NCBI RefSeq assembly: GCF_902706185.1
Contig: NZ_CACSJM010000014.1
Span: 1-59,118, forward strand
Origin: Roseomonas sp. 18066
GTDB taxonomy: Bacteria; Pseudomonadota; Alphaproteobacteria; Acetobacterales; Acetobacteraceae
Length of the DNA stretch: 59,118 bases
Reading direction: 5' to 3'
The translations under genes were made by a program, and so were the position numbers. Under the pieces are notes generated by a model, which saw nothing but the letters and a program-made list of their open reading frames with translations, was not told the DNA's origin and did not search any database. Of the stretch, positions 1-8,744 are shown piece by piece (the stretch's first letter is position 1; each line of letters begins with the position of its first letter).

Positions 1-66
1 ATACGGCGACCACCGAGTTTTACACCTATTAAGTCGTCGGCGGCGTCAGATGTGTCTAAGAGACAG
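1..66 (+). other. Illumina Nextera adapter sequence (not genomic)
   Basis: Bases 1-25 match the Illumina P5 oligonucleotide. Bases 26-33 (CTATTAAG) match, from memory, the Nextera XT S518 i5 index. Bases 34-66 match the Nextera read-1 adapter ending in the transposase mosaic end. I count four mismatches in total: two in P5, one at base 42 and one at base 56. Real genome starts at base 67. This is uncleaned library sequence at a contig end. Confidence 0.97.
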
Positions 67-1144
67 CCGCCATCCCCGCCACCACCGCCAGCCCCGCATC
101 AGCACATTGCAACAGAGAGAAGTCGATGCCGGGCTGGGGGCCGGCGGCCCAGCCCATCATGGCGGCGTAGAGGGCGACGAAGGCGAAGCCGGCGGCCAGG
201 CCCAGCAGCAGCGCCAGCCCGACCAGCACGGCGGCGGGGGCCGCGAAGAACGCCGCCGCGCCCAGCGCCAGGAAGATGGCGGCCTGGGCCACCAGCGCCG
301 GGCGCAGCAGCGCCTCGCTGCCGCCGGCGCGGGCGGCCAAGGCTCCGGCGGCCAGGGTGCCGGCGAGGCCGACCGTGGTGCCGCCCAGCCCGTTCAGCCA
401 GCCAATGCCGCCCAGCCCCAGCCCGGCATCGACCAGCAGCGCCGGCAGCAGCGCCATGGCCATGCGCAGCCCGGTCTGGGTCATTGCCACGCGGCGCAGC
501 CCGTCCCGCAGCAGCGGCCGCGCCCAGGCCTGGCGCAGCGAGGGCCGGGCCGGGGGCGCCACCCCCGGCGGCTCGCGCAGCAGGGCCAGCGGGATGGCGG
601 CCACCGCCAGGGCCGCGGCCAGGGCCAGGATGGCGGCGCTCCAGCCCCAATGGCGCAGCAGGACCAGCGCCAGCCCGCCGCCGAGCGCCATGCCCAGATA
701 GGCGCCGCCGACCTGCAGCGTGTTGCCCCAGCCGCGGACGCGGGGCGGCAGCTGTTCCACAGCGAAGCCGTCGCAGGCGATGTCCAGCGTGGCGGCGACC
801 AGCATGGCCGCCGCGATCAGGCCGAAGCTGAACCAGGGGTCGCCGTCGCCTGCCGCGAGGACGATCAGCAGCAGCACGGCGATCCCCTGCCCCGCCAGGA
901 TGATCGGCTTCGAATGCCGCCGCCCGTCGGCGCGGAGCCGCAGCCGCTCCACCGCCGGCGCCCAGAGAAACTTCAGCGCCTGCGGCAGGAACATCAGAGA
1001 AAAAAGCCCGATGACCTGCAGCCCCTGGCCCTGCTGGCGCAGCACGGCCGGCAGGGTCTGGAAGGCCAGGCCGCCGATCACCGACTGGCCCAGATAGAGC
1101 CCGCCGATGGCCGCCAGCACCGGCCCGAGCCGCGGCGCCGGCAT
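67..1144 (-). CDS. RhtX/FptX-type MFS siderophore transporter, 3' end missing
   Basis: A hydrophobic protein of about 360 visible residues with roughly ten to eleven membrane segments. It resembles the RhtX/FptX group of inner-membrane siderophore permeases of the major facilitator family, which move ferric siderophores from periplasm to cytoplasm. A charged loop sits near residues 65-75 and a conserved-looking GWAAGPQPGIDF stretch near the end. Its ATG overlaps the stop of the upstream TonB receptor (ATGA), so the two are translationally coupled. The apparent stop at 56-58 lies in adapter sequence, so the true C-terminus (perhaps 30-50 residues by family length) is missing. The family call is from recognition of the sequence. 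The substrate is not known. Confidence 0.8.
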
Positions 1145-3162
1145 CAGAAGCTGGCCGTGACGCGGAAGCCGACCTCGCGCCCGGCGCCCAGCTGATAGGC
1201 ATTGCCCAGCGGCGTGCCGGTGGCGAAGCCATAGCTGGCGTAGCGCTTGTCGGTCAGGTTGGCGCCGTAGACATGCACGCCCCAGCCCGAGGGGTGGTTC
1301 CAGCTGATGCCGGCATCCAGCAGCGTGTAGGCGGCCTGGCCGACGCTGTTGCTCTCGTCGAACCAGGTGCGGCCGACATGGGTGACGCCGACATGCGGCA
1401 CCAGCTCGCCGGTCTCGCGCGGCAGGGCAAACGTATAGGCCATCTCGCCTTGCGCGGTGACGGCGGGGGCATAGGCCGGGCGGCGGCCCTTGTTGTCCTG
1501 GCCCTGGCCGGTCGGGTCGCGGTAGCGGACGAATTCGGCGTGGTTCAGGCCAAGCCCCGCGCTCAGCCGCAGCGCCGGCGTGGCATAGGCGGTGAGGCGG
1601 GCGTCGAAGCCGTAGGATTCCACGTCGCCGACATTCTGCAGATACTGCACCGGCTGGGTGCCGACGAAGGTCTGGTAGCCATGGGTATAGGCGTAGTAGC
1701 CGCTGGCCGAGGCCTCCAGCCGGCCGTCCAGCAGGCGGGCGCGCATTCCCGCCTCCAGATTGTCGGTGCGGGCGCGGGCGAAGTCATAGGCGAAGTTGTA
1801 GGGCGTCACCGTGCGGGTGAAGCCGCCCGACTTGAAGCCGCTGCTGTAGAGGGCGAAGAGGCGCAGCGCCTCGGTCAGGCGATAACCGAGAGAAAGCTTC
1901 GGCGACAGCGCGCTGTCGTTGCGGCTGCCGCGCAGGGGGACGAAGCCATGCGCCTCGGCGGTGGTGTCGATGGTGTCGGCGCGCAGCCCGGCGGTCAGGT
2001 CCAGGCGGCTGGTGATGTGCCAGGTGGCCTCGCCATAGGCCGCGTAGGAGCGCAGCGTCTGGCGCGAGACCTGGCCCGGCATGCGCCGCTCGAATTCGAC
2101 ATCCTGGTAGTAGAGGCCGGTGACGAAGTCGACGGCGCGGCCCTGGCCGGGGGTGGTGGCCAGGCGCAGCTCCTGGCTGAAGGTCCGCTGCGTCTCGGGG
2201 GTGTAGTAGCCCTGGATGGTGCGGTCGAAGTCGCGGTCCTGCCAGCCGGTGATCCACGCGATGGTCATCCCGCCCAGGTCGTAGCTGGCATTCAGGCCGA
2301 GGCTGGTGGTGGCCAGGCGGTAGTGGGAGTCGAAGGGCAGGGCGACGCGGGAATTGGCCAGCGCATATTGCTCCTCGGTGGAGCGCTGGATGCCGCGGGC
2401 GGCGCTCAGCATGATGTCCCAGGGGCTGCCCTCGGGGGCGTAGCGCAGGCGGAGGCTCCCCGTGTAGTCGCGGCTGCCGCCGACATCGTCGCTGCCGCTC
2501 ATCTGCTGGTAGCGGCCGAGCTCCTGGCGGGTCTGCAGCGCCAGGTCGGCGAAGAGCGCGCCGGGGACCAGCGGGGTGTTCAGCAGCACCCCCGCCTCGC
2601 GCCGGCGGTTGCTGATGCCGGCCATGGCCGAGGCGCGGAACAGGTCATCCGGCCGGCGGGTGACGATGTTCAGCACGCCGCCCACGGCGCCGGCGCCATA
2701 GAGCGTGCCCTGCGGCCCGTAGAGCGCCTCGACCCGCTCCAGCTGCATCGGCATCAGCTGGCCGGCGAGCGAAAAATCCTGCGGCAGCCCGTCGACCAGC
2801 ACCAGGACGGAGGGCGAATAGAAATCGGACGACGTCTGGCCGCGCATGGTCAGGTTGGCATAGGCGCGGGCCGAGCGCGGCCGGATATGCAGGTCGGGAA
2901 ACACCCGGTCGAGCTGGTCGATCGAGGCGATGCCGCGGGCGCGCAGAATTTCCGGCTCGGCGGTTTCCAGCGTGCCGTCCACGCTCATCGGGTCCTGCGG
3001 CCGCTTGGCGCCGGTGACGCTGACGGCGGGCAGCACGACGGCGCCGTCCGCGGTGGTCGGGGAGGGCGTCTGCGCAACCACCGCGGCGCTTTGCAAGGCC
3101 AGCAGGGCGAAGACCGGCAGAAACCCGCGGCGCAGCGCCTGGGCGAGGGGGGGATGGGGCAT
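1144..3162 (-). CDS. TonB-dependent outer-membrane siderophore receptor
   Basis: A 672-residue protein with a signal peptide (about residues 1-30, ending AVVAQ). It has a plug domain (about 45-165, containing the VLVDGLP and ALYGPQGTLYGAGAVGGVLNIVTRRP-type motifs) and a 22-strand-type barrel ending in a terminal Phe. This is the usual size and order for a TonB-dependent receptor. There is no N-terminal signalling (STN) domain, so it is a transporter rather than a transducer. It is co-transcribed with the coupled RhtX-like permease downstream. A Fur box lies in the divergent intergenic region about 130 bases upstream. The AraC regulator on the other side resembles PchR-type siderophore-sensing activators. 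Iron repression with siderophore-dependent activation is inferred. Confidence 0.93.
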   Translation of the reverse strand: MPHPPLAQALRRGFLPVFALLALQSAAVVAQTPSPTTADGAVVLPAVSVTGAKRPQDPMSVDGTLETAEPEILRARGIASIDQLDRVFPDLHIRPRSARAYANLTMRGQTSSDFYSPSVLVLVDGLPQDFSLAGQLMPMQLERVEALYGPQGTLYGAGAVGGVLNIVTRRPDDLFRASAMAGISNRRREAGVLLNTPLVPGALFADLALQTRQELGRYQQMSGSDDVGGSRDYTGSLRLRYAPEGSPWDIMLSAARGIQRSTEEQYALANSRVALPFDSHYRLATTSLGLNASYDLGGMTIAWITGWQDRDFDRTIQGYYTPETQRTFSQELRLATTPGQGRAVDFVTGLYYQDVEFERRMPGQVSRQTLRSYAAYGEATWHITSRLDLTAGLRADTIDTTAEAHGFVPLRGSRNDSALSPKLSLGYRLTEALRLFALYSSGFKSGGFTRTVTPYNFAYDFARARTDNLEAGMRARLLDGRLEASASGYYAYTHGYQTFVGTQPVQYLQNVGDVESYGFDARLTAYATPALRLSAGLGLNHAEFVRYRDPTGQGQDNKGRRPAYAPAVTAQGEMAYTFALPRETGELVPHVGVTHVGRTWFDESNSVGQAAYTLLDAGISWNHPSGWGVHVYGANLTDKRYASYGFATGTPLGNAYQLGAGREVGFRVTASF

Positions 3163-3290
3163 GGCGGCGGCTCTCCGGGTCGGCTGGAATGCCGGGCAGC
3201 CCTAGAGATCCGGGCCCTGCCCTGCCACCGGAAGCGGGGCGGGGAAGGCCGGGATCGGGACTGTTGCCGGCGCCCCGCCCCTTATGGCAC

Positions 3291-3309
3291 GATAATGATA
3301 ATCAGTCGC
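3291..3309 (+). promoter_or_regulatory. Putative Fur box (divergent TonB receptor / AraC promoter)
   Basis: GATAATGATAATCAGTCGC matches 16 of 19 positions of the classical Fur consensus GATAATGATAATCATTATC. The first ten bases are perfect. It stands out in a very G+C-rich background, 18 bases before the AraC-family ATG and about 130 bases from the receptor ATG. Confidence 0.75.
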
Positions 3310-3327
3310 AATACCCGGAGCGCCATC

Positions 3328-4335
3328 ATGCCGCCCGCCCCCATCCCCCTGGCCCTGGAGGAGCGCACGCTGCGCCATGCGCCGCGGCTCGACCCGCCCT
3401 GCTCGCTGCTGTCGGAGCTGCAGAGCCGCGCGCCGGCGCCCAACGCCTATCACGGGCAATGCCGGCGCCTGGGCATCCGGCCGGGCTTCGACCTGACGCT
3501 CTACGACTTCACCATGACGCATGGCTTCCCCGAGGGCGGCTTCATGGCCCCGGGCCTGACCGTCACCCTGCTGCTCAGCGGCAGCGGCCATGGCTACCTG
3601 GCGCAGCCGGGCAAGGCGATGTCCAATGTCTCCATCCCCTATCGCGGCGACAACCTGTATTTCTGCTATGGCGGCGTCGCGGTGCATGGGCGCAGCCGGC
3701 TGCCGCCCGACGCCGCCTTCCGCGCCGTCGAGCTGCGGCTGTCGCTCGACTTCCTCGACGGCATCGGCCTGCGCGACGCCTTCCGCACCGCCGGCGACGC
3801 GCATCCGCTGTGCCATGTCGCCGACGACCAGGTCTGGGTCGGCCTGCTGCGCACGCCGGAGCCGCTGGCCGATATCGCCACCCGCCTGCTGCGGCACGGG
3901 CTGGATGCCGAGGGCGACGACCTGCTGACCGAGAAGGGCGCGCTGGACATCCTGGTCGGCGCCATGGCGCTGATGCGCGACCCGCCGGCCGAGCGCGCCA
4001 CCCCGCCACGCGAGCTCGCCCGGCTGGAGCTGGCCCGCCGCCTGGTGCTGGCAGCGCCCGAGGAGGCCTGGACGATCCGCGCCCTGTCGCGCCGCGCCGG
4101 GCTGAACGAGCGCAAGCTGAAGGAAGGTTTTCGCGCGCATCTGGGGACGACGGTGAATGCCTTCGTCCAGCAGGCGCGGCTGCAGAAGGCGCGCGCCCTG
4201 CTGGCCGAGCGGCGGCTCAGCGTCACCGAGGTGGCGCTGGCCGTGGGCTATGCCAATCCCAGCCATTTCGCGCTGATGTTCCGCCGCCGCTACGGCATGC
4301 CGCCCTCGGAGGCGGTGGGGCGGGCCATGCCGTGA
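3328..4335 (+). CDS. AraC-family transcriptional regulator (PchR-like)
   Basis: A 335-residue protein. The C-terminal ~100 residues form the double helix-turn-helix of AraC/XylS regulators, with the second helix and signature region around VTEVALAVGYANPSHFALMF. The N-terminal ~220 residues are an effector domain without a recognisable cupin signature, as in PchR-type siderophore sensors. I start it at the ATG 18 bases after the Fur box. The same frame stays open for 2 kb upstream, but that part is antisense to the TonB receptor. It is divergent from the receptor/permease pair, which it probably activates when ferric siderophore is bound. The ligand is inferred from context only. Confidence 0.85.
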   Translation: MPPAPIPLALEERTLRHAPRLDPPCSLLSELQSRAPAPNAYHGQCRRLGIRPGFDLTLYDFTMTHGFPEGGFMAPGLTVTLLLSGSGHGYLAQPGKAMSNVSIPYRGDNLYFCYGGVAVHGRSRLPPDAAFRAVELRLSLDFLDGIGLRDAFRTAGDAHPLCHVADDQVWVGLLRTPEPLADIATRLLRHGLDAEGDDLLTEKGALDILVGAMALMRDPPAERATPPRELARLELARRLVLAAPEEAWTIRALSRRAGLNERKLKEGFRAHLGTTVNAFVQQARLQKARALLAERRLSVTEVALAVGYANPSHFALMFRRRYGMPPSEAVGRAMP

Positions 4336-4344
4336 CCGGCGCGC

Positions 4345-5085
4345 TCAGGTCTCGGCGCCGCCATTGACCTGCAGCATCTGGCCGTTGACATAGGCGCCGC
4401 CGTCGCCGGCCAGCATCCGCACCACGGCGGCGACCTCGGCCGGGGTGCCCATGCGGCCGGAGGGCACCTTCGCGACATAGGCCTGGCGGGGCCCGGGGGC
4501 GGCCGGGTCCTCGTCATCGGCGGCGATCGGGCCGGGCGAGATGGCGTTCACCGTCACGCCCTGCCTGGCGAATTCCTTGGCCAGCGCCTTGGTCAGGCCC
4601 CAGGCGCCATGCTTGGCCACCGAGACCGCGGCGCGGCCGGCATAGCCATGGATGGCGTTCATCCCGGTGAAGTTGACGATGCGGCCCCAGCCGCGCTCGA
4701 CCATGCCGGGCAGCACCGCCTGGGACAGCCAGACCGCCGCCTCCAGGTCCACCGCCATGACCCGCGCCCAATCGGCCGGGGTGATGTCGAGAAACTTCTG
4801 GGCCGGCCGCAGCGCGGCGTTGTTGACCAGCACGTCGACGCGGCCGAAGTGCTGCAGCGCCGCCGCGGCGAGTGCGGCGCAGGCCTCGGGGCTGCCGACA
4901 TCGGCCATGGCGACCAGGGCGCGGGCGCCCCGCTGCCCGGCCTCGGCGGCCACGGCCTCGGCCGCGGCGCGGTCGCTCGAACCGTTGACCACCACGTCGA
5001 AGCCGTCCTCGGCCAGGCCCAGCACCACGGCCCGCCCGATATTCCGGCCCGCGCCGGTGACCAGCGCCACGCGTCTGCCCGTCAT
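4345..5085 (-). CDS. SDR-family NAD(P)-dependent oxidoreductase, divergent active site
   Basis: A 246-residue Rossmann protein with the cofactor motif TGAGRNIG (10-17), NNA (88-90) and the PGP motif after strand 6 (184-186). Overall length and order are classical SDR. The catalytic Tyr of YxxxK is replaced: the aligned residues read V154-S-V-A-K158, and the usual catalytic Ser position reads Thr/Gly (140-141). I checked the codons: Val154 is GTC on the coding strand. The start is the ATG preceded by GGAGGGAA; an upstream ATG at 5160 has no support. It is convergent with the AraC gene, nine bases away. Substrate unknown; it may use another proton donor or belong to a subfamily with a shifted active site. 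Confidence 0.85.
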   Translation of the reverse strand: MTGRRVALVTGAGRNIGRAVVLGLAEDGFDVVVNGSSDRAAAEAVAAEAGQRGARALVAMADVGSPEACAALAAAALQHFGRVDVLVNNAALRPAQKFLDITPADWARVMAVDLEAAVWLSQAVLPGMVERGWGRIVNFTGMNAIHGYAGRAAVSVAKHGAWGLTKALAKEFARQGVTVNAISPGPIAADDEDPAAPGPRQAYVAKVPSGRMGTPAEVAAVVRMLAGDGGAYVNGQMLQVNGGAET

Positions 5086-5234
5086 GCCGCATTCCCTCCG
5101 CTGTTGCCCCCGAGCCTGCACCCCGGGCGCGACGCCGGCAAGGCGTGGGCGCAACCGCAAGGGTGCGCCGCGCGTCTATCCCCCGTGACGCCGGCCCCCC
5201 TTGCCCGGCGCAGCCTGCCATGGAGGTCCTTCTG

Positions 5235-5588
5235 ATGCGCGCCCTTGCCCTTGCTTTCTCTGCCTCGCTGCTGGCCGGCGCGGCCCTCGCCCAGGGCGCG
5301 CCGCGCCAGGACGGCAACACCCTCGGCCCCGTCACCACCCAGCCGGCCGCCCCCGGCCAGGGCAATGGCTCGGATGCCGGCGGCAGCAATCCCGGCGGCT
5401 ACGGCCCGGCCGGCGGCCCGCGCGGCGACGGCAACCGGGTGGACAGCGAGTTCAGCGAATACCGCCTGGACGCCCAGGGCCGCGGGCCGCTGCTGCCGCC
5501 GGCCGGCAGCCTGGCCCCCGGCCAGCGCGCGCCCAGCCAGCCGCCGCAGACCATCCCGCCGCATCCCTGGCTGCCCGGGCGCGGCTGA
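5235..5588 (+). CDS. Small secreted Gly/Pro-rich protein of unknown function
   Basis: A 117-residue protein with a clear signal peptide (about residues 1-20, ending AGAALAQ). The mature part is low in hydrophobicity and rich in Gly, Pro, Ala, Asn and Gln, and probably disordered. I recognise no domain. The start is the ATG eight bases after GGAGG at 5222-5226. It stands alone between a divergent SDR gene and the downstream dehydrogenase, about 80 bases apart. A periplasmic or exported role follows only from the signal peptide. Confidence 0.75.
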   Translation: MRALALAFSASLLAGAALAQGAPRQDGNTLGPVTTQPAAPGQGNGSDAGGSNPGGYGPAGGPRGDGNRVDSEFSEYRLDAQGRGPLLPPAGSLAPGQRAPSQPPQTIPPHPWLPGRG

Positions 5589-5667
5589 GCCTCTTGCCGC
5601 GGCGTCGCGGGGCTGGCTAAGTCTGGCCCCGCCGCCCTGTCTGCCGGCGGCCTGGAGGGCGCCGCGC

Positions 5668-6639
5668 ATGTCCGCTTCCCGCGCTGAGATCCTGGTCGCC
5701 ATCGACCTGGCCCCCGCCACCCGGGCGCTGCTCGAGGCCGAATTCACCCTGCATCACGGGCTGACCCCCGAGGCCCGGCTGGCCATCGCCGCCGATCGGG
5801 GTGCGGCCATCGGCGGCATCCTGACCAATGGCACCACCGAGATTTCCGCCGCCCTGATCGCCGCGCTGCCGGGCTTGCGCATCATCCACGCCCAGGGCGT
5901 CGGCCATGAGGGCGTCGACCTGGCGGCGGCCACGGCGCGGCAGGTGCCGGTGACGCATGGGCGTGGGGCGAATGCCGATTGCGTCGCCGACCATGCCGCG
6001 GCGCTGGTGCTGGCGATGCTGCGCGACATCCCGGCGATGGATGCGCTGGTGCGCCAGGGCGGCTGGCGCAGCGGCGGCACCATGCGGCCGATGGCCAGCG
6101 GCAAGCGGCTGGGCATCCTGGGGATGGGCGATATCGGCGGGCGGATCGCGCGGCGCTTTGCCGGCTTCGCCATGCGCATCGCCTATCACAACCGGCAGCC
6201 GGTGCCGGGCAGCCCTTACGGCTACGCGCCCGATCCGGTGGCGCTGGCGGCGCGCTCGGACATCCTGGTGGTGGCGGTGCCGGGCGGCGCCGGCAGCCGG
6301 CACCTGGTCGATGCCGCCGTGCTGGCGGCGCTCGGGCCGGAGGGCTTCCTGGTCAATGTCGGGCGCGGCTCGGCCGTCGACACGCCGGCGCTCATCGAAG
6401 CGCTGGCCCAGAAAAGAATAGCAGGCGCGGCGCTGGATGTGATCGAGGGCGAGCCGGAGGTGCCGGCGGCGCTGCGCGCCCTGCCCAACCTGGTGCTGAC
6501 GCCGCACATGGCCGGGCGCTCGGCCGAAAGCGTGCAGGCGGCGGCGGCGCTGATCCTGGCCAACCTCGCCGCGGGCCTGGCCGGCGCGCCGCTGCCGACG
6601 CTGGTGCCGGCGCAGCGCGGCCGCTTCGCCGAGGCCTGA
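5668..6639 (+). CDS. D-2-hydroxyacid dehydrogenase (NAD-dependent)
   Basis: A 323-residue protein of the D-isomer-specific 2-hydroxyacid dehydrogenase family, which interconverts 2-keto acids and D-2-hydroxyacids with NAD(P)H. The nucleotide motif GMGDIG is at 152-157. The catalytic triad is visible as Arg233 (NVGRGS), Glu262 (EGEPE) and His280 (TPHMAG). Length is typical of glyoxylate/hydroxypyruvate reductase-like members. The ATG follows GGAGGG at 5654-5659. The gene runs convergently into the CheY-like gene with only ten bases between the stops. The exact substrate cannot be read from the sequence. Confidence 0.92.
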   Translation: MSASRAEILVAIDLAPATRALLEAEFTLHHGLTPEARLAIAADRGAAIGGILTNGTTEISAALIAALPGLRIIHAQGVGHEGVDLAAATARQVPVTHGRGANADCVADHAAALVLAMLRDIPAMDALVRQGGWRSGGTMRPMASGKRLGILGMGDIGGRIARRFAGFAMRIAYHNRQPVPGSPYGYAPDPVALAARSDILVVAVPGGAGSRHLVDAAVLAALGPEGFLVNVGRGSAVDTPALIEALAQKRIAGAALDVIEGEPEVPAALRALPNLVLTPHMAGRSAESVQAAAALILANLAAGLAGAPLPTLVPAQRGRFAEA

Positions 6640-6649
6640 GGCGCCGGCC

Positions 6650-7018
6650 TCAGGCGCCCGGCTGGCCGACCAGCTCCACCACCCGCGCCAGCACCGCGGC
6701 GACGCGGAACGGCTTGTCGAAGACGGCGGCGAAAAGATGCCCGTTCTGCCGGGCGATCTCCGCCTGGGCGCCGCTCAGCAGGATGATCGGCAGGGTGGCG
6801 CCTTCCGGCCGCTGGCGGATCGCCTGGGCCAGCTCCAGCCCGTTCATCACCGGCATCATGAAATCGGTGATCACCAGCACCGGCCGGTCGCGCTGGAACA
6901 CGTCGAGCGCCTTGCGGCCATTGCTGGCGCGCACCACGGAGAAGCCCTCATCCTCCAGCGCGAAGGCCAGGACGTCGCCGATCAGGAACTCGTCATCGAC
7001 CACCAGGATGGTTGTCAT
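6650..7018 (-). CDS. Single-domain response regulator (CheY-like receiver)
   Basis: A 122-residue receiver domain and nothing else. The acidic pocket Asp8-Asp9, the phosphoacceptor Asp52 (VITDFMMP), the switch Ser82 (LLSGA) and Lys102 (DKPF) are all present, so it should be phosphorylatable. There is no output domain, so it must act through protein contact. It lies 30 bases downstream of, and on the same strand as, the KaiC-like ATPase, and is probably co-transcribed with it. No histidine kinase is nearby in the window. Confidence 0.93.
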   Translation of the reverse strand: MTTILVVDDEFLIGDVLAFALEDEGFSVVRASNGRKALDVFQRDRPVLVITDFMMPVMNGLELAQAIRQRPEGATLPIILLSGAQAEIARQNGHLFAAVFDKPFRVAAVLARVVELVGQPGA

Positions 7019-7048
7019 GCGTGCGATCCGCCCCGAACGCTGTCGCGC

Positions 7049-8491
7049 TCAGCCTCCTGGCTGGGGGGCGCTGGCGCCCAGATGGACCGTGCTGACATTC
7101 TCGAAATGCCGGTTCAGCCGCAGCCCGTGCGGCGTGATCACCAGCTCGCGCAGCGAGGCCTCGTAGGGCCAGTCGCGCACCTTCACCACCGACAGCACCC
7201 GGCGCAGCTCGGAGCGCACCTCGGCGAAGCGCAGCACCAGCAGGTTGTCGAACAGGCTGGACAGCTCCAGCGCCGGCGCCTGGGCGCTGGAATCGAAGAG
7301 ATCGCGAATTTCCCAGGTCGTCATCGCCGTGACCCCCATCACCCGCAGCTCCTGCAGCAATGCGGTGAAGAACTCCACATGCCGCTGAGGGTTGGTGGAG
7401 GCCCGCGCCATGCCGCCCAGGCTGTCGATCAAAACCCGGCGGGCGCCGGTCTGCCGCACCTGGTCGAGCAGCCGGTAGCCCAAGGGATCGAGCAGCCGCT
7501 CGGTGGTCGGCTGCCACAGCATGTGCAGCGCGCGGCTGTCCATCAGCTCGGCCAGCGGCAGGCCCAGCGCCTGGCCCTTGCGGCGGATACGCGGCTCGGT
7601 CTCGTAGAAGCCGAAGATCAGCCCGGGCTCGGCGACCGTCGACGTCGCCATGAAATGCAGGCCGAGCGTGGTCTTGCCGCTGCCGGAGGGGCCGATCGCC
7701 ATGGTGATCGAGCCGGGCTGCAGCCCGCCGCCGATCATCGCATCGAGGTCGCCGACGCCGCTGGAGACCGGCGCCGCCGCCGGGTCGGGCTCGGCCTGGC
7801 TCTGACCGACCATCGCCTCCAGCCGCGGATAGACGACGATGCCGCGGTCGGTGATCTCCATCTCGTGCAGGCCGGCGATGGCGCCGCTGCCACGGGTCTT
7901 GCGCAGATGCAGCTTGCGGCTGGCGCGGACGCCGTTCAGCTCCTCGCCGAGCTCGATGACGCCATCGACCATGGTGTGCTCGGGGCTCGAATCATCGAGC
8001 CGCGCGCTGGTCAGGAACAGCACGGTGCAGCCGGCGAAGGCGGCATGGCCCTGCAGCTCGGCGATGAACTTCTTGGTGTCCAGCGCGCTGCCGGCGCGGG
8101 ACCGCGCGTTCAGCACCCCGTCGACGACCAGGACCGAGGCCTTCTGCCGGCCGATCTCGCGGCGCAGCAGCTTGACCACCTCGTCCAGCCCCTCGCTCTC
8201 CAGCGTGTCGAAGGCGCTGACATACTGGATCTCGGTGCCGATGCGCTGCTTGTCGAAGAAGCTCAGGGTCGAGAGGAACTGCAGCAGCCGCTCATGCGAT
8301 TCCGACAGCAGCGTCGCGAACAGCACGCGCCCGCCCTGCGCCGCATGGTGGAAGGCGATCTGGCTGGCGAGGATGGTCTTGCCGGAACCCGGGCGTCCCT
8401 GGATCATGTAGGAGGCGCCGGCGACCAGCCCGCCCTTCAACAGCGTGTCCAGGCCCTCGATGCCGCTCTGCAGCCTGGGAAGATGTTCCAA
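7049..8491 (-). CDS. KaiC-like two-domain ATPase
   Basis: A 480-residue protein with two tandem RecA/KaiC ATPase domains. The Walker A motifs are GRPGSGKT (32-39) and GPSGSGKT (267-274), with Walker B-like strands at SVLVVDG (119-125) and RVLIDS. The paired catalytic glutamates of KaiC look altered: the first domain reads S-E (about 64-65) and the second E-T. No KaiA or KaiB gene is present, so this is a KaiC-family signalling ATPase rather than a clock protein. The only start that keeps domain 1 intact appears to be TTG at 8491, with a weak ribosome site. It is paired with the downstream CheY-like protein, a common KaiC-like arrangement. Confidence 0.85.
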   Translation of the reverse strand: MEHLPRLQSGIEGLDTLLKGGLVAGASYMIQGRPGSGKTILASQIAFHHAAQGGRVLFATLLSESHERLLQFLSTLSFFDKQRIGTEIQYVSAFDTLESEGLDEVVKLLRREIGRQKASVLVVDGVLNARSRAGSALDTKKFIAELQGHAAFAGCTVLFLTSARLDDSSPEHTMVDGVIELGEELNGVRASRKLHLRKTRGSGAIAGLHEMEITDRGIVVYPRLEAMVGQSQAEPDPAAAPVSSGVGDLDAMIGGGLQPGSITMAIGPSGSGKTTLGLHFMATSTVAEPGLIFGFYETEPRIRRKGQALGLPLAELMDSRALHMLWQPTTERLLDPLGYRLLDQVRQTGARRVLIDSLGGMARASTNPQRHVEFFTALLQELRVMGVTAMTTWEIRDLFDSSAQAPALELSSLFDNLLVLRFAEVRSELRRVLSVVKVRDWPYEASLRELVITPHGLRLNRHFENVSTVHLGASAPQPGG

Positions 8492-8744
8492 GATAACGAA
8501 GCCTCAGGCCTGGGGGGTAGGAGCGCGAGCCGATCCGGCCGATCGCGCCGCCCTTCCTGCACCGAATGCGCCGCCGGGTCAAAGGGCGCATCACGGCTGC
8601 GGCATGGTCGCCGCCCTGGATCACCTTCCCGTGCTGCGCCCGCGGGCGGCCCGCGCCATCACGTCCGCTTGAAGCGGCTCTGACTGGACAAGGATGCGGG
8701 CCACCCCTCCTGATCCGGCTGATGGCGAGAAAGGGCGCGGCGCG

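Noticed and set aside
1273..3327. Very long open frame running into the AraC gene from upstream
   Set aside because: It is antisense to the TonB receptor, Ala/Gly/Arg/Gln-rich without domains, and arises from high G+C third positions. The AraC gene starts at 3328.
7049..8491. Circadian clock KaiC
   Set aside because: No kaiA/kaiB, altered catalytic glutamates, and no recognisable autophosphorylation Ser-Thr pair. KaiC-like signalling ATPase is the safer call.
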